Positions 63,466-64,000 of a stretch of DNA of 64,000 bases are shown here, in pieces (position 1 is the stretch's first letter; every line of letters begins with the position of its first letter). The stretch is from Anisus vortex (lineage: Eukaryota; Mollusca; Gastropoda; Planorbidae). The position numbers were made by a program, and so were the translations under genes. Under the pieces are notes generated by a model, which was not told the DNA's origin, ran no database searches, and worked only from the letters and a program-made list of their open reading frames with translations. Location of the stretch: the NCBI GenBank assembly GCA_949126835.1, contig OX421497.1:11502132-11566131 (forward strand). The letters run 5' to 3'.

Positions 63466-63527
63466 GTACTTATCTTATACATTACAGACGCTCCTTCTAT
63501 AAAGAAGATTATTGCGTCCTACGATGC
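63466..63527 (-). repeat. LINE 3'-terminal tail remnant
   Basis: On the minus strand: GTAGGACGCAATAATCTTCT, TTATAGAAGGAGCGTCTGTA, ATGTATAAGATAAG. Nearly perfect family 3' end, 11 bases past the gene B exon 3 donor. Confidence 0.8.
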
Positions 63528-63529
63528 AG

Positions 63530-64000
63530 TTGTGTCCTACGATGCAGTTAACTGCAATCCGGGCCAAATTTTAGCCTATCCACTTCATTTGCCACTCGGG
63601 AAGCAAGATTAATTTATATTATGTATTTACTATTTACTAGCAAAATTACCCGGGGTTGCTTGAGGTAGTAAGACATTGAAGAGCTATTGTCACATACTTC
63701 CAGATTTATATACATATGCACAGTTTTCAAATTCATTTTTAAGTTGAGTATCAATTAGATAACATATAGTCAGGCAAAGTTTTATTAATAATGTTTTTTT
63801 ACCATTAGATAACATATAGACTAGTCGGGCAAATTTATATTAATAAAGTGTTTATACCATTTTAAGTCAAACCTAAATTAATATAGTCAAGCCTTTTGAT
63901 AAAAAAAAAAAGAATAAAATGTACAGTTTTTTTTACTTATTTAAATGAGTTATTAAAACTCAAAATCCTGAAAGTCTTTAAAGTCATAAAAATTTTATAA
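63530..64000. other. Gene B intron to window end, no exon seen
   Basis: AT-rich sequence with two similar blocks around TTAGATAACATATAG (63755 and 63805). The exon matching gene A exon 4 is not found, so it lies beyond the window. Confidence 0.5.

Overview
This is animal nuclear DNA: AT-rich, with genes split into small GT-AG exons in long introns and packed with transposons, SINEs and minisatellites. The mix (tRNA-headed SINEs, LINEs with pentanucleotide tails, many hAT-type miniature elements, a Gypsy element) together with the gene content suggests a mollusc, probably a heterobranch gastropod. That placement is a judgement from resemblance, not a search result.

Layout. (1) 606-8011, plus strand: the last ten coding exons of a cation-independent mannose-6-phosphate receptor (IGF2R/CI-MPR-type). 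It has mannose-6-phosphate-receptor-homology (MRH) repeats, one membrane segment, and a short tail with a YSRL internalisation signal and a C-terminal DDSDEDMLL sorting signal. A strong poly(A) site lies at 8736. (2) 8.8-21.4 kb: intergenic DNA with hAT miniature elements, LINE and SINE debris, a truncated MULE transposon and a 3.2 kb non-autonomous hAT-like element. (3) 21436-34532, plus strand: gene A, eight exons assembled here, encoding a secreted-start, N-glycosylated, single-pass receptor-like protein with three PPxY motifs in its tail. Its fifth intron carries a 4.56 kb minisatellite. (4) 34.8-57.5 kb: short tandem arrays, a LINE, a complete 7.1 kb Gypsy-type LTR retrotransposon with 600-bp LTRs and the unusual order protease-integrase-RT-RNase H, a second LINE, a 256-bp tandem duplication, a 31-bp minisatellite and a 2.1 kb hAT element with a decayed transposase. 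(5) 57555-63455 and beyond, plus strand: the first three coding exons of gene B, a tandem paralogue of gene A with the same exon phases, cut off by the window end.

Genes A and B are the main novelty: I do not recognise the family, but the shared exon plan, cysteines and W-N-x-T-I motif show a duplicated cell-surface receptor gene. In both genes a minisatellite starts at, or a few bases after, a splice donor. The CI-MPR gene is a separate, conserved lysosomal-sorting gene. Exon boundaries were read by eye from splice signals and reading-frame continuity.
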